Source of the DNA: Mesorhizobium qingshengii | GTDB taxonomy: Bacteria; Pseudomonadota; Alphaproteobacteria; Rhizobiales; Rhizobiaceae | Assembly (NCBI RefSeq): GCF_900103325.1 | Contig: NZ_FMXM01000027.1 | Location: forward strand, 23,330-87,329 | Length of the DNA stretch: 64,000 nucleotides | Direction: 5' to 3' | Shown: one piece after another, positions 1 to 8,260 of the stretch | Layout of the letters: every line of letters begins with the position of its first letter | Position numbering within the stretch: the first letter of the stretch is position 1 | The notes under the pieces: generated by a model | The model's input: only the letters and a program-made list of their open reading frames with translations | What the model was told of the DNA's origin: nothing | Database searches by the model: none | Made by a program: the position numbers and the translations under genes

Positions 1-2
1 TT

Positions 3-590
3 CCACTGATATTGCTCAGTTCCCTCGTGCCTCTTGATGAGAGAAACAAGGCGGATATTGAGAGCATCAAATTTGCGGCCATGCTTCCTAAGCCGATCAA
101 GCCCTCGCCACTCCTCAATGCTTTCATGTCGGTCTTTGCTGAGGCTCCCACACGTTCGGCCAAGCCTGATCAGCCCAAGGGGCCATCCCTCGATAGCGAA
201 ATGGCGGCAAAATTGCCGCTTCGGATCCTGCTGGTTGATGACAACATCACCAATCGGAAGATTGGCACCAAGGTGCTTGAACGGCTTGGCTACAAGGCAG
301 ATTTGGCGGTGGATGGAGAGGCGGCGATTTCGTCATTCGCCGAGGGACAACATGATGTCATCCTGATGGACATCGAGATGCCGGACATGGACGGGCTCGA
401 AGCCACAAGATTGATCCGCGCATCAGGCTCCGGGGTTTCGCGGCAGCCTTTCATCGTGGCACTTACCGCTAATGCAATGGCCGGGGACCGAGAGCGGTAC
501 CTGGAAGCTGGGATGGACGATTACCTAAGCAAGCCGCTGCGCGTGGAGGAGTTGGTCGCCTCTCTGAAACGCGCCCCTAAGCACAACTGA
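3..590 (+). CDS. Hybrid sensor histidine kinase, C-terminal part (5' end outside window)
   Basis: The frame is open to the left edge, so this is the tail of a larger protein; the TTG at 12 is only an internal codon. The first ~45 visible residues end a receiver-like domain, with a Lys-Pro pair and a terminal amphipathic helix. After a Pro-rich linker a complete receiver domain follows: an acidic Asp-Asp pair at codons encoded near 237-242, the phosphoacceptor Asp in the segment LMDIEMPDMDG near 369, and the conserved Lys in YLSKP near 531. A tandem-receiver C-terminus is typical of hybrid kinases of the BarA/ArcB type. The HPt gene starts 14 bases downstream, so the two probably form one phosphorelay. 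The input and kinase domains cannot be seen. Confidence 0.85.
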   Translation, partial: PLILLSSLVPLDERNKADIESIKFAAMLPKPIKPSPLLNAFMSVFAEAPTRSAKPDQPKGPSLDSEMAAKLPLRILLVDDNITNRKIGTKVLERLGYKADLAVDGEAAISSFAEGQHDVILMDIEMPDMDGLEATRLIRASGSGVSRQPFIVALTANAMAGDRERYLEAGMDDYLSKPLRVEELVASLKRAPKHN

Positions 591-606
591 CGACAAGGGT
601 CTGGTG

Positions 607-1002
607 ATGGCTGTTGCACAGGAAGCTCTGGACAAGCTCCTTGATCTCATAGGTGGGGATCAAAACTCTCTGGCTGAACTCATTGAGAGTTTTCTGGATG
701 AATCCCCGTTGCTCGTCGAGCAGATGCGCCGCGCCGCGGAGTCCGGCGACCGTTCAGGCCTTGGCCGGGCAGCCCATACGCTAAAATCGAGTGCGCGGGA
801 CTTCGGCGCCAACGAACTTTCCGCGCTTTGCGCGGCGATGGAAAAATCCTGCCGCGACGGTCTGCCCAGCGAGGCCGTGATGGAGGTGGAACTCATCGCC
901 GGCGCCTCTGACACGGCGAAAAAGGATCTCAGCTCGCGCCTTGCCGATCTGAAAAGAGGGGGACAATCGAATGAGCATAGTATCGGCAATTCAACCACCT
1001 GA
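607..1002 (+). CDS. HPt (histidine phosphotransfer) domain protein
   Basis: A protein of about 130 residues made of one Hpt four-helix bundle. The phosphorylatable His lies in the motif AAHTLKSSARDFGA (residue 57 counting from the ATG at 607, codon at 775). It should carry phosphate from the upstream hybrid kinase's receiver to a second receiver. GTG at 604 is also in frame, but the purine-rich AAGGG at 595-599 is better spaced for ATG 607. The 3' end overlaps the next gene by 32 bases in another frame, implying translational coupling. Its obvious target is the receiver domain of that next gene. Confidence 0.88.
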   Translation: MAVAQEALDKLLDLIGGDQNSLAELIESFLDESPLLVEQMRRAAESGDRSGLGRAAHTLKSSARDFGANELSALCAAMEKSCRDGLPSEAVMEVELIAGASDTAKKDLSSRLADLKRGGQSNEHSIGNSTT

Positions 1003-2533
1003 GGCTCTCGCACCTGACGGTGCGCGCGTGCTCATAGTCGATGACTCGGCGACGGTGCGCCTGAAACTCAGCAAAGCCATCCAAATGCTTGGCCATGAAA
1101 CAACAGCTGTCGCAAGCGGCAAGCTGGCGCTCGAACAGGTTGCCCAGAATACATTTGACCTCGTACTCCTCGATATAGTCATGCCTGAAATGGACGGGTT
1201 CGAAGTACTCAAAACGCTCAAATCTTCGCGCGCCACCCGCGACTTGCCGGTGATCGTCATCTCGGCCCTCGATGAAGAAATGAGCAGTGTGGTAAACGCC
1301 ATCGAGCTGGGTGCGGAAGACTTTCTGCCAAAGGATTTCGAGCCAGCCCTGTTGGAGGCGCGTGTTTCGACATGCATCGAAAAGAAGCGGCTAAGAGACA
1401 TCGAAAAAGAATATCTCCGACAAGTGGCCAAGCTGACGCGAGCTGCCTCGGCGCTTGAGGCAGGCAAATTCAACCCGTCGAAACTCGGTCTTCAGGACGT
1501 CACCGGCCGACGCGATGGCTTGGGCAAGCTTGCCACGGTGTTTTCCACAATGGCGCAGAAAGTGTATGAGCGCGAACGCCAGCTGCGCCAGAATATTCGA
1601 ACCTTTCGTGGTGGGCTGCTCCTCATTGCCTGCGGTGCCCTCTGGGGACTGATTGTGCCGCTGTCTAAAATGGCTGCGAATATAGCCGCGCATCCTATCG
1701 GCTTGGCATTGCTTGTGGATGCGATCGGGGCGGCGCTTTGCATTGGGATTTGTGCGAGCCGAAAAACGCTGCCGCCCCTAAATACGCTGACAAAAACAGA
1801 GTGGACATATATCGCGGGGTTGGCCTTCCTAAGTTCCGTGATCAATCAATTACTAGTTTACTGGCTGGTAGGAAAACTCCCAGCGTTCATCGTGGCGATT
1901 GTGATCGTTCTCGAAGGCTTCGCTGTTTTTCTTTTCGCTGCGGTCATGCGTGTCGAGTCGCCTCGGCTGAAGCGCTTTCTTGGTCTTGCTATTGGATTGA
2001 TTGGTGTTGGCGCAATCATGGTCAACGCGGAAACAGGCGGGGAAGAGGGGCAATGGCTGTGGATGGCGCTCGCCCTGCTCATACCTGCGACATACGCCGC
2101 TGAGGACCTCTACATATCCCAGAAGCAGCCCACCAACATCGACTGTGTAGCGATCTACGGGCTCGCGCTAACTGCATCGTGCTTCATGCTTATTCCCTTG
2201 GCAGTGGGCTTTAGCGACTTCATTCCTGTCCAATTTCTTGCTGGAAAACTCGGTGTCATTGTCATTCTGATTGCCCTCGCTTCGGCCCTTGCGATGATCC
2301 TGTTCATCTATCTCATAAGGACCACCGGAGCAGTTTTTGCGAGCCAGAGCGCGTACGCAACGACCGTTGCTGGCATCGGCTGGAGTATCGTCCTGTTGGG
2401 TGAATACATCCCCCTGTGGACTTGGGCGGCACTGGGGTTGATCATTGTCGGTCTGATCATGGTCGAGCCAAAGCAGGAAGCGGAGGAGGAGCCGCCTCTC
2501 TTGGATGGAGCAATCGAGGACCTGCCGATATAG
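971..2533 (+). CDS. REC-HAMP-like-EamA/DMT permease fusion protein
   Basis: A 520-residue protein with three parts. Residues 17-135 form a response-regulator receiver: Asp24-Asp25, phosphoacceptor Asp68 in LVLLDIVMPEMDG, Lys121 in FLPKDF. Residues about 138-210 read as a helical linker with HAMP-like features (EAGKFNPSKLGLQ, then RDGLGKLATVFSTMA and a charged helix). Residues 212-505 form ten hydrophobic segments with the two-repeat pattern of the EamA/DMT transporter family (GALWGLIVPLSKMA near the start, a long acidic tail at the end). The start ATG has GGGGGAC about 8 bases upstream and lies inside the HPt gene. The natural reading is a permease gated by phosphorylation of its own receiver through the HPt protein. 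The substrate is unknown. A one-gene fusion of receiver and transporter is unusual; no frame break marks an accidental joint. Confidence 0.85.
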   Translation: MSIVSAIQPPEALAPDGARVLIVDDSATVRLKLSKAIQMLGHETTAVASGKLALEQVAQNTFDLVLLDIVMPEMDGFEVLKTLKSSRATRDLPVIVISALDEEMSSVVNAIELGAEDFLPKDFEPALLEARVSTCIEKKRLRDIEKEYLRQVAKLTRAASALEAGKFNPSKLGLQDVTGRRDGLGKLATVFSTMAQKVYERERQLRQNIRTFRGGLLLIACGALWGLIVPLSKMAANIAAHPIGLALLVDAIGAALCIGICASRKTLPPLNTLTKTEWTYIAGLAFLSSVINQLLVYWLVGKLPAFIVAIVIVLEGFAVFLFAAVMRVESPRLKRFLGLAIGLIGVGAIMVNAETGGEEGQWLWMALALLIPATYAAEDLYISQKQPTNIDCVAIYGLALTASCFMLIPLAVGFSDFIPVQFLAGKLGVIVILIALASALAMILFIYLIRTTGAVFASQSAYATTVAGIGWSIVLLGEYIPLWTWAALGLIIVGLIMVEPKQEAEEEPPLLDGAIEDLPI

Positions 2534-2643
2534 GCAAGGATGTCGGTTACGCGATGCTCGCGCCGAGCTGAATGTCCGCTATTACAGATACGCAACCGGA
2601 AACGGCCTGTCAGCTCCCGGCTCATTTTAGACATTCAGTCAGA

Positions 2644-2810
2644 TCATCCTGGAATCGCTTCCGGTCCGGCGCAGCAGATGATGGCACAGACGGGCTCGCC
2701 CGATCTGAACCGCACTTGACCCTCTGCAATCGCTGCAATCGCGGCAGCACCGCTGAGGTCGCCAGCAAGGCCCATTTCGAAAGTGAGCTCGCAGGGCGTC
2801 GCGTTTTCAC
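2644..2810 (-). pseudogene. C-terminal fragment of a PLP-dependent lyase/dehydratase-like enzyme
   Basis: Read on the minus strand, 2810 to 2644 gives about 55 residues ending in a stop, with LSGAAAIAAIAEGQ and GEPVCAII. This resembles the C-terminal part of the catalytic domain in threonine-dehydratase-type fold II PLP enzymes. There is no start and no Lys-bearing N-terminal half. The homology stops exactly where the 262-bp repeat begins at 2810, so this end was probably cut by the same rearrangement. The family assignment is tentative. Confidence 0.35.
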
Positions 2811-3071
2811 TATGCCACTGGATGTTTTACCGGGCTGGCAAATCCAAATGTAGGCTCGTGCAACTCGAAAGCCTCCATTTGAAAAAGCCTATCTTCGGGC
2901 ACATTGATCGGGGTTTGATCTGCGTCAAGGGTGTCGGCCGTCGGCTCTAATAGGAGTCCCGACGCAACCAGCTGCCGTCGAGGTACGATTTAGACATAGT
3001 GCTTACGCTTCCCTGATTTTCGTTGGCTTTAACGTCGGAGTGATAGTTTTGTCATTGGACGCTTTGGTTAA
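2810..3071 (+). repeat. Direct repeat A, copy 1: promoter and first codons of the Crp/Fnr gene
   Basis: This segment recurs at 8261-8521 with about 90% identity. It starts at CTATGCC(A/G)CTGGATG and ends after GCTTTGGTTAA, about eight codons into the Crp/Fnr gene from the TTG start. This copy leads into the complete gene; the other leads into unrelated sequence. Confidence 0.92.
2915..2928 (+). promoter_or_regulatory. FNR/FixK-type box upstream of the Crp/Fnr gene
   Basis: TTGAT-CTGC-GTCAA matches the TTGAT-N4-ATCAA consensus with one mismatch. It is centred about 127 bases before the TTG start at 3049, compatible with a class II site and a leader of roughly 85 bases. In the duplicated copy the left half has become TTCAT (8365-8378). 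It could mediate autoregulation or control by another FixK/FNR protein. Confidence 0.6.
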
Positions 3072-3750
3072 GCGAATGCGCAGGATACCGTTGGGCGACG
3101 CCGAGCGAGATGCTTTGGCGAGAACGATGACGAGCACAAGGAATTACAGCCGCGGCGAGACCATCTTTGACTCCGATGAGGATACTCCAGAGCTTCATGT
3201 AATGTCGGGGGGCTGGGCCGCCCGGTCCGTTTCGTTCAAGGACGGATCCCGGCAGATTACCGATTTTCTCATCGTCGGCGATTTGTGTGACTTGTCGGCA
3301 CTGGGGCAGGGTTCTGTTGGACGTGTGGCCGCACTGACCCCGGCCGTGGTTACGGTTCTGAACCGGCAGGCGGTCACTGCGGCGATAGCTCGCCATCCCA
3401 ACCTCGCAAAAGCTTTCATAAGCATCGCCTTAGTCGAACAGGCAACCTTGCGAGTTTGGCTGGCATATATGGGGCGGCACGAGAAAACGACTCATCTGGC
3501 ACATCTCTTTTGCGAGCTGCATGCCCGCCTTCGCCGCGTCGATCTCGTTGGCGATCATTCCTTCGATCTGCCATTGACCCATGAGGTCCTGGCCGATGCC
3601 ACGGGAATGAGCGGGGTTCACCTCAACCGTGTCCTGCAGCAGATGCGCAAGGACGGGTTGATCACCCTTCACAAACATCATTTGGAGATACTTCAGCCAC
3701 AGCGGTTGCGGGAGCTGGCGGAGTTTGACCCTGCTTACATCTTCCCTTGA
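3049..3750 (+). CDS. Crp/Fnr family transcriptional regulator
   Basis: About 233 residues. The N-terminal ~130 form a cyclic-nucleotide-binding-like beta roll (TIFDSDEDTPELHVMSGG, ITDFLIVGDLCDL); the C-terminal ~80 form a winged helix-turn-helix of the Crp/Fnr type (LTHEVLADATGMSGVHLNRVL). There is no N-terminal cysteine cluster, so it is not an Fe-S oxygen sensor of the FNR type. The closing segment AEFDPAYIF is shared with the PAS-Crp fusion gene ending at 59685. GTG at 3040 is in frame, but the only purine-rich site, GGAG at 3037-3040, overlaps it and is well placed for TTG at 3049, so I chose that. It stands alone after a strong FNR-like box. The ligand is unknown. Confidence 0.85.
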   Translation: MSLDALVKRMRRIPLGDAERDALARTMTSTRNYSRGETIFDSDEDTPELHVMSGGWAARSVSFKDGSRQITDFLIVGDLCDLSALGQGSVGRVAALTPAVVTVLNRQAVTAAIARHPNLAKAFISIALVEQATLRVWLAYMGRHEKTTHLAHLFCELHARLRRVDLVGDHSFDLPLTHEVLADATGMSGVHLNRVLQQMRKDGLITLHKHHLEILQPQRLRELAEFDPAYIFP

Positions 3751-4593
3751 TGGAAGAGGGGCGTTGAAGCCGATCGTCCATCTCACGCCCGACAAGATCA
3801 ACTCATTTTCCTGCTTCGACCATGCCGCTGAATTGGTTTGCCATCCTTCTTTTGGTCGCAGCGGCGCGGGGCCTCTCCGCAATGGGATACATCTAAACGG
3901 CGGCCGCATACTCAGTGGGCGATTCCATGCCCGGAAGACCAACCCATGTAAGTGTTTTCTCGAAACCGACATGCATAAATGCGTGCTCGATATTGAGGCC
4001 GAGTGGGAGTTTGAAAATCAACGGACGGCAACATCTGACACGTAGGGTCACCGCGGACGGTTGACGCTTCGGGGCTCACGCACCTTTGCGAGCGTTTAGG
4101 ACGAGTAGCCCCCGCACGGATCCGCTTGTTGGTGCATCCGACCCATGGGCGACAACATGCTGGGGCGTATTCGGATGGACCTCAGGTCTGGTCGCCGTCC
4201 AAGGCGCCTCAGCTAGAGCGGATGAAGCGCGATGCGATCGCCGCCATCGATATAGATCGCGGTGATATCGACGATGGGGCGTGTACCTTCGATTGGCGAC
4301 TAGCTGCTCACCTTGACTTGAGGATTGGGATTCGGGGCCTTTCGAAAAAGCAGATCTCTATTGAAGTCGGAGCGCGTTGCCCCAACGATGCGCCCCGGTA
4401 GGCCGGCGCCTTCGCCCAACCACCCCAATGAAGGCGCCGGCCGCTCCCGCAGGACCAACTGTTCGCCCACCGATATCGCGGCTAGCGAGAACCAAGGGCA
4501 TCGGTGCGACGCCTACCAGGGTCAAGCGACGTCCCGCGCCCCTCTGCGAATGTCGCTTGGGCCTGCCGGGGGATCGCCCCCTGAGAAAGCGGC
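3751..4593. other. Intergenic stretch with no supportable gene
   Basis: Short open frames occur on both strands, but none has a family signature, a convincing ribosome site or consistent codon use. The right end is the downstream side of a truncated recombinase. I read it as decayed accessory DNA. Confidence 0.5.
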
Positions 4594-4804
4594 CAAGGCG
4601 CCCGTCCAACTTAAGGCCACTGCGACCCGCGTCCTCGTAAGTGGCGATGATCTCGTAGCCCATTATATCGGCATAGTTGCGGATGGCATCTTTCTGGTTA
4701 TCGATCGAGTAGGTCTGGTGTTCTTTCGACATGCGCAGATACTGGGCAGCTCGGAACCTGGGCCGGGACGCCGCGGCCCTTGGAAAATCCGAATTTTTGG
4801 CCAT
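4594..4804 (-). pseudogene. Serine recombinase, N-terminal fragment
   Basis: The first ~70 residues match the catalytic start of large or invertase-type serine recombinases: RAAQYLRMSKEHQTYSIDNQ contains the Tyr-x-Arg-x-Ser core with the nucleophilic serine and the S-x-x-x-Q helix, followed by YEDAGRSGLKLDGR. After about residue 70 the frame stays open to 4358 but turns into Arg/Gly-rich sequence without similarity. The rest of the catalytic domain and the DNA-binding part are missing, so it cannot be active. It marks past mobile-element activity. Confidence 0.65.
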
Positions 4805-5047
4805 CGCTTTTCTCGCGCCTTGCAGGGCCGAAAGCTTAGCGACATCGGGCCTGACGTTTGCTTACGGTTTTGCCAACAGTTTGTGTCGAATGGGCCGCTT
4901 TTTCGAAGTCCTCTTCCGTGGGCCAAGCGGTTGGTTCAACCAGCGAGAAACCATGTCTCATAATGTGAGCACGCATGCCCCCGTTCCGCCGCATTGCGGC
5001 CGCACGGGACGATCGATAGGGATTTCAGACGTTTAAGGGAGACTCAC

Positions 5048-5365
5048 ATGACCTTTCACAAAGCCATAGCCGGCGTACTTCTAGCGGCCGCGCTTGCAGG
5101 CTGCCAGTCGCAGACCGAAGGCCAGCAGCGGGCAACCACGGGCGCGCTGATCGGCGGCGCCGGCGGCGCCCTCGTTGGCCAGGCCATCGGCGGCAACACC
5201 AAGAGCACGGTCATCGGTGCGGCCAGCGGAGCGCTGCTCGGCGCCGTCGTTGGTTCAGCCACGACCCCGCAGCGCCGTGGCCAGCAGCTCTGCCGATACC
5301 AGGACCGCTACGGCCGCATCTATACCGCTCCTTGCGACGACCGCTATTACAACGGCGATTATTAG
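5048..5365 (+). CDS. Glycine-zipper outer-membrane lipoprotein
   Basis: A 105-residue protein with a type II signal peptide: MTFHKAIAGVLLAAALAGC, lipobox LAGC with the lipidated Cys at residue 19. The centre is a double glycine zipper (GALIGGAGGALVGQAIGG then GAASGALLGAVVG), as in the 17-kDa antigen/SlyB-like 2TM proteins. The end is rich in Tyr and Arg (YQDRYGRIYTAPC). GGGAGA lies a few bases before ATG 5048. Such proteins sit in the outer membrane and support envelope integrity; no specific partner is visible. It is monocistronic, followed by a hairpin at 5382. Confidence 0.85.
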   Translation: MTFHKAIAGVLLAAALAGCQSQTEGQQRATTGALIGGAGGALVGQAIGGNTKSTVIGAASGALLGAVVGSATTPQRRGQQLCRYQDRYGRIYTAPCDDRYYNGDY

Positions 5366-5381
5366 GCAGAGGCGACCCATC

Positions 5382-5409
5382 GTCCCTTTCTCTCGCGGGA
5401 GAAGGGGAC
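5382..5409 (+). terminator. GC-rich hairpin after the lipoprotein gene
   Basis: GTCCCTTTCTC and GAGAAGGGGAC form an 11-bp stem with one G-T pair around CTCGCGGG-type loop sequence. No T run follows, so it may be a dispersed palindrome rather than a true factor-independent terminator. Confidence 0.35.
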
Positions 5410-5544
5410 GTAGCAGGATGGCGGCGCCAGTCGCGGCATCGTTGCAAGGCAGCAGGCGCCGACGCAAAGCATCGCATCGTCGTCATCTTTTGCCCATTTC
5501 ACGATGCTATAAGGATGACGCGGTGGGCCTCGAAGGAGGTCGAA

Positions 5545-6165
5545 GTGACGACGACAAGCCTTGCTGGCACCCTGAAAAACCGCGGAAGACAGGTGGCCAA
5601 GCGCCTGCTTGGCTACGATTCCCGCAACTGGCTGCGCATCCGCCAGATCGAGGCGTTCACGGTCTTTCTCGAAGCGGGTAACCGCAAGGCCTCCGACGTG
5701 ATCGAGATCTCTCCCGGCTGGAACCGCACTTGGCGGGCAATGTGCCCCAACTACAGGTCGGTCGAATTCCCCGACTTCGACATCTGCAGGGACCGCACCG
5801 AAGAGCAGTATTCCATCGTCATCGCCGACCAGGTGCTGGAACACGTGCAGCGGCCGCTCGCGGCGGCGCAGAATATCCATGCCATGACACGGCCCGGCGG
5901 CTGGGCGATGGTGGCGACGCCGTTCCTGTTTCGGGTCCACGCCAGGCCGCACGACTATACTAGGTGGACGCCCGCCGGCCTGAAGCAGCTGATGGTCGAG
6001 GGCGGCTTCCCCGAAGCCAACGTCAAGGTCCACGGCTGGGGCAACAAGGCTTGCGCCAAGGCCCACATCGGCGGCCCGGTCCGCGCCTACGGCCTCTGGC
6101 GCGATTTGAGCAACGACGAGGAATACCCGCTGATGGTCTGGGCTTTCGCGAAGAAGACGGGGTGA
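5545..6165 (+). CDS. Class I SAM-dependent methyltransferase
   Basis: About 206 residues. The core shows the late half of the Methyltransf_11 fold: an acidic strand (VEFPDFDIC), then SIVIADQVLEHVQRPLAAA (motif around the VLEHV helix) and RPGGWAMVATPF, with a C-terminal aromatic region. The usual glycine-rich SAM loop is weak (VIEISPGWNR). AAGGAGGT at 5533-5540 sits just before GTG 5545, a near-perfect ribosome site that decides the start over the longer open frame from 5332. Similar small rhizobial enzymes lie near polysaccharide genes, but the substrate here cannot be deduced. Confidence 0.8.
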   Translation: MTTTSLAGTLKNRGRQVAKRLLGYDSRNWLRIRQIEAFTVFLEAGNRKASDVIEISPGWNRTWRAMCPNYRSVEFPDFDICRDRTEEQYSIVIADQVLEHVQRPLAAAQNIHAMTRPGGWAMVATPFLFRVHARPHDYTRWTPAGLKQLMVEGGFPEANVKVHGWGNKACAKAHIGGPVRAYGLWRDLSNDEEYPLMVWAFAKKTG

Positions 6166-7081
6166 TTAGGCCGAGCATGGTCCGGATTCCGCTCTTGGCC
6201 CGCGGGCGATATCGTTGGCAGCAGTGACGGGGAAGGCGGCGAACTGGAACCGCACCGCATCAAGGGTCAAGGACATGACGCCCATCGCGCTAGAAATCAC
6301 TGAGGCCTGTTAGGGCCCAGGCGAGGGCCGGGGGCGTCGCGCCCGCGCAGCTTTTGCCTGGCCAGCTGTGAGACATGTTGGAACCCCATCAGGCGAAAGG
6401 CGGACCCGGGGGACACGGGTCCGCCTTTGCTTGCCGAGCTGCTTCGGGGGGAAGACGGGTTTTCGGCAAACAATCCGATAGCAAGATCAGCATGCGTTGA
6501 ATGTGCTGGGCCTCGGAAGATTGGATAGTGAGCGCGTCTCGCCTTGCATTCAATTCGCCCGATAGGCGTAATCCGATAGAGGGGGGCGCCATCCTCCAGG
6601 CCAACGTATCTGCTGGCTCTGACCTCTTATCGACATCAGACACGCCACCCCCTCCAAGCGATACCCGTTGCCTGAGCAACTCTGCTGACTGAGGTCTGAC
6701 CCGTGGTCCGGCGACTGGGGGACCGCGGCGGTCTTGATGCTGAGAAGCCGGCTGAGCTGGACCTTGTTGGGATCGAAATTCTGGCGGTCAACGATCTGGA
6801 ACAGCACGTCGTTGAAGGGGGCATCGCGGCATGGGCCCTCTTGAATCTGGCGGAGCTCGTCGAGTGGAGATGGTCAGTCCCAACGGTCAAAACTCACTGT
6901 AGTCCAGACTCATATCGAGGATCGGCGCGCTGTGAGTTAACCAACCCACGGAGATCAGATCGACACAGGTCGCGGCGATGGCCTGTCAATGACCGTGGAA
7001 TCTGGACCCCGCATTTTCGCGAAAAGGTTTGGACGAAAATCACCCCTCAAACAGGGTCCTCATTCCACGAAAAATCACAAT
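6166..7081. other. Gene-poor stretch with one strong hairpin and a decayed coding fragment
   Basis: The left part holds a perfect terminator-like hairpin (6396-6428) with no gene directly before it. From about 6870 down to 6670 the minus strand has a coding-like segment (SPLDELRQIQEG, FQIVDRQNFDPNKVQLSRLL), open but without start, family or credible end. I could not name it. Confidence 0.4.
6396..6428. terminator. Perfect 13-bp inverted repeat, bidirectional terminator candidate
   Basis: AAAGGCGGACCCG (6396-6408) pairs exactly with CGGGTCCGCCTTT (6416-6428) around a 7-base loop. The A/T triplets at the outer ends suit termination in either direction. The nearest upstream gene ends 230 bases away, so it may end an unannotated RNA. 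Confidence 0.5.
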
Positions 7082-7499
7082 CATCCTGGCTGGGCGGGCA
7101 GATCTTGGAATCTCGAGACTGCCGCTGGACCCAAGTCTGTTTGAATGGGCGCCGCTTGGGTCGGCAAGCAACGTATGCATCTTCCATCCCGACCATCGCT
7201 TCTCAAAACAGAGCTGTATTGAGGCGCAAGACCTGGCAGGCGAAACGATCGTCGATATCGATCCCCAGTTCGCCGCCCGCCAAATGAACTTCAATGCGTT
7301 GCGCTTCGCCGGCGTTGAGCCGGACATACTGGTGGAATTCGATTGCAACGGTCACGAAGCCGGATACGTTTCGGCTGGTCTCGGTGTTTCGATAACCAAT
7401 GAAATCATCGCGCGTGAATACGCGGCGTTTCACTTGGGAATAAAGCCAGTTGAACCATCCGCGCTCTATCACTACGTCGCGACTTGGCAGAAGGGCAGG
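7082..7499 (+). pseudogene. LysR-type regulator, duplicated effector-domain fragment (repeat B, copy 1)
   Basis: These 418 bases match 54374-54791 inside the intact LysR gene without gaps and at roughly 95% identity. They encode the effector-binding domain from GRADLGISRLPLDPSLF to YHYVATWQKGR. The helix-turn-helix half is absent and unrelated sequence follows both junctions, although the frame stays open from 7029 to 7547. A protein made from it could not bind DNA. The few differences are mostly silent or conservative (A for H, D for N), so the duplication is fairly recent or was conserved for a while. Confidence 0.85.
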
Positions 7500-7657
7500 C
7501 AGCTGTCTTTGTCGACGGTACGGTCCACGCTTGCCCGGTCAGCCTAGAGCCGCTTGAAGTCCGGGTGGAGGGCGGGCCGGACGGAAACTGAGCGGCTTTC
7601 GCCGTTTGCGGAGGTCGCCATGTGCTGGGCAAGGCCTGGAGTTTAGCTATCAGGACG

Positions 7658-7888
7658 TCAAAGCTGAATTTCAGCGCCCGCCTGTTCGTCGAATAAAACT
7701 GGGCAACCTCGTGCAAGCGCGACCGTGCAAAGGGCGTTTGCCACCACGTCGTCCGGCGACACGAAGTCTCCCGTCAGCACCCGCAACTCTTCCACGCCTT
7801 CAGCCATTGAAACAAAATTTCCGACCGCTCGATCGTGCTTACAGGCCTCGACCACGTAAAGCAGATCTACCATTTCGAAGCTGCGCAT
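7658..7888 (-). CDS. Small hypothetical protein (76 aa)
   Basis: GGAGG lies 6-7 bases before ATG 7888 on the minus strand, which fixes the start within a longer open frame. The product begins MRSFEMVDLLYVVEACKH and is acidic in the middle (SMAEGVEELRVLTGDFVSPDDVV). There is no signal peptide, membrane segment or known motif. I do not recognise the family. The ribosome site is the main support. Confidence 0.45.
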   Translation of the reverse strand: MRSFEMVDLLYVVEACKHDRAVGNFVSMAEGVEELRVLTGDFVSPDDVVANALCTVALARGCPVLFDEQAGAEIQL

Positions 7889-8260
7889 GTTCAGCCTCCA
7901 ATAAAAGTCGTCCCTTGCAGGATCGAAACGCATTGGCTGAACATTGTGTTCCCGGCGAGCTCGAGTTACCCCCCGGCTCGCTGCTGCCGCGGACGCCGTT
8001 TGGCGACGATGCTTGAGGGCAACCCGGCGGCCCGTTCGACAGCGCTCCCGTGAAGGTCGGGTGGCCTTCGGACTTGCCATGGTCGTTGGCGACGTCGGCT
8101 GGCAGACCGGCTACGGTGATCCGGAGGACTTATACCCGCACGGCAGAAATGCGCCTCATTCCAGACCATGGCATCCGATGGTTGTGTGTCCGCTTTCATC
8201 TTGGACAGCCCAGTAGCGGACGGTTAGTACTCGGCCCCATGGCTGCCGGACCGAAATGCG

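Noticed and set aside
7029..7547. The open frame containing the LysR copy as a functional gene
   Set aside because: It has no helix-turn-helix and its flanks are unrelated; it is a fragment kept open by chance.
8101..8130. A further TGATCC element as an RpoE promoter (about 8116)
   Set aside because: The bases 18 downstream (CGGCAG) do not resemble the -10 element of the three accepted promoters.
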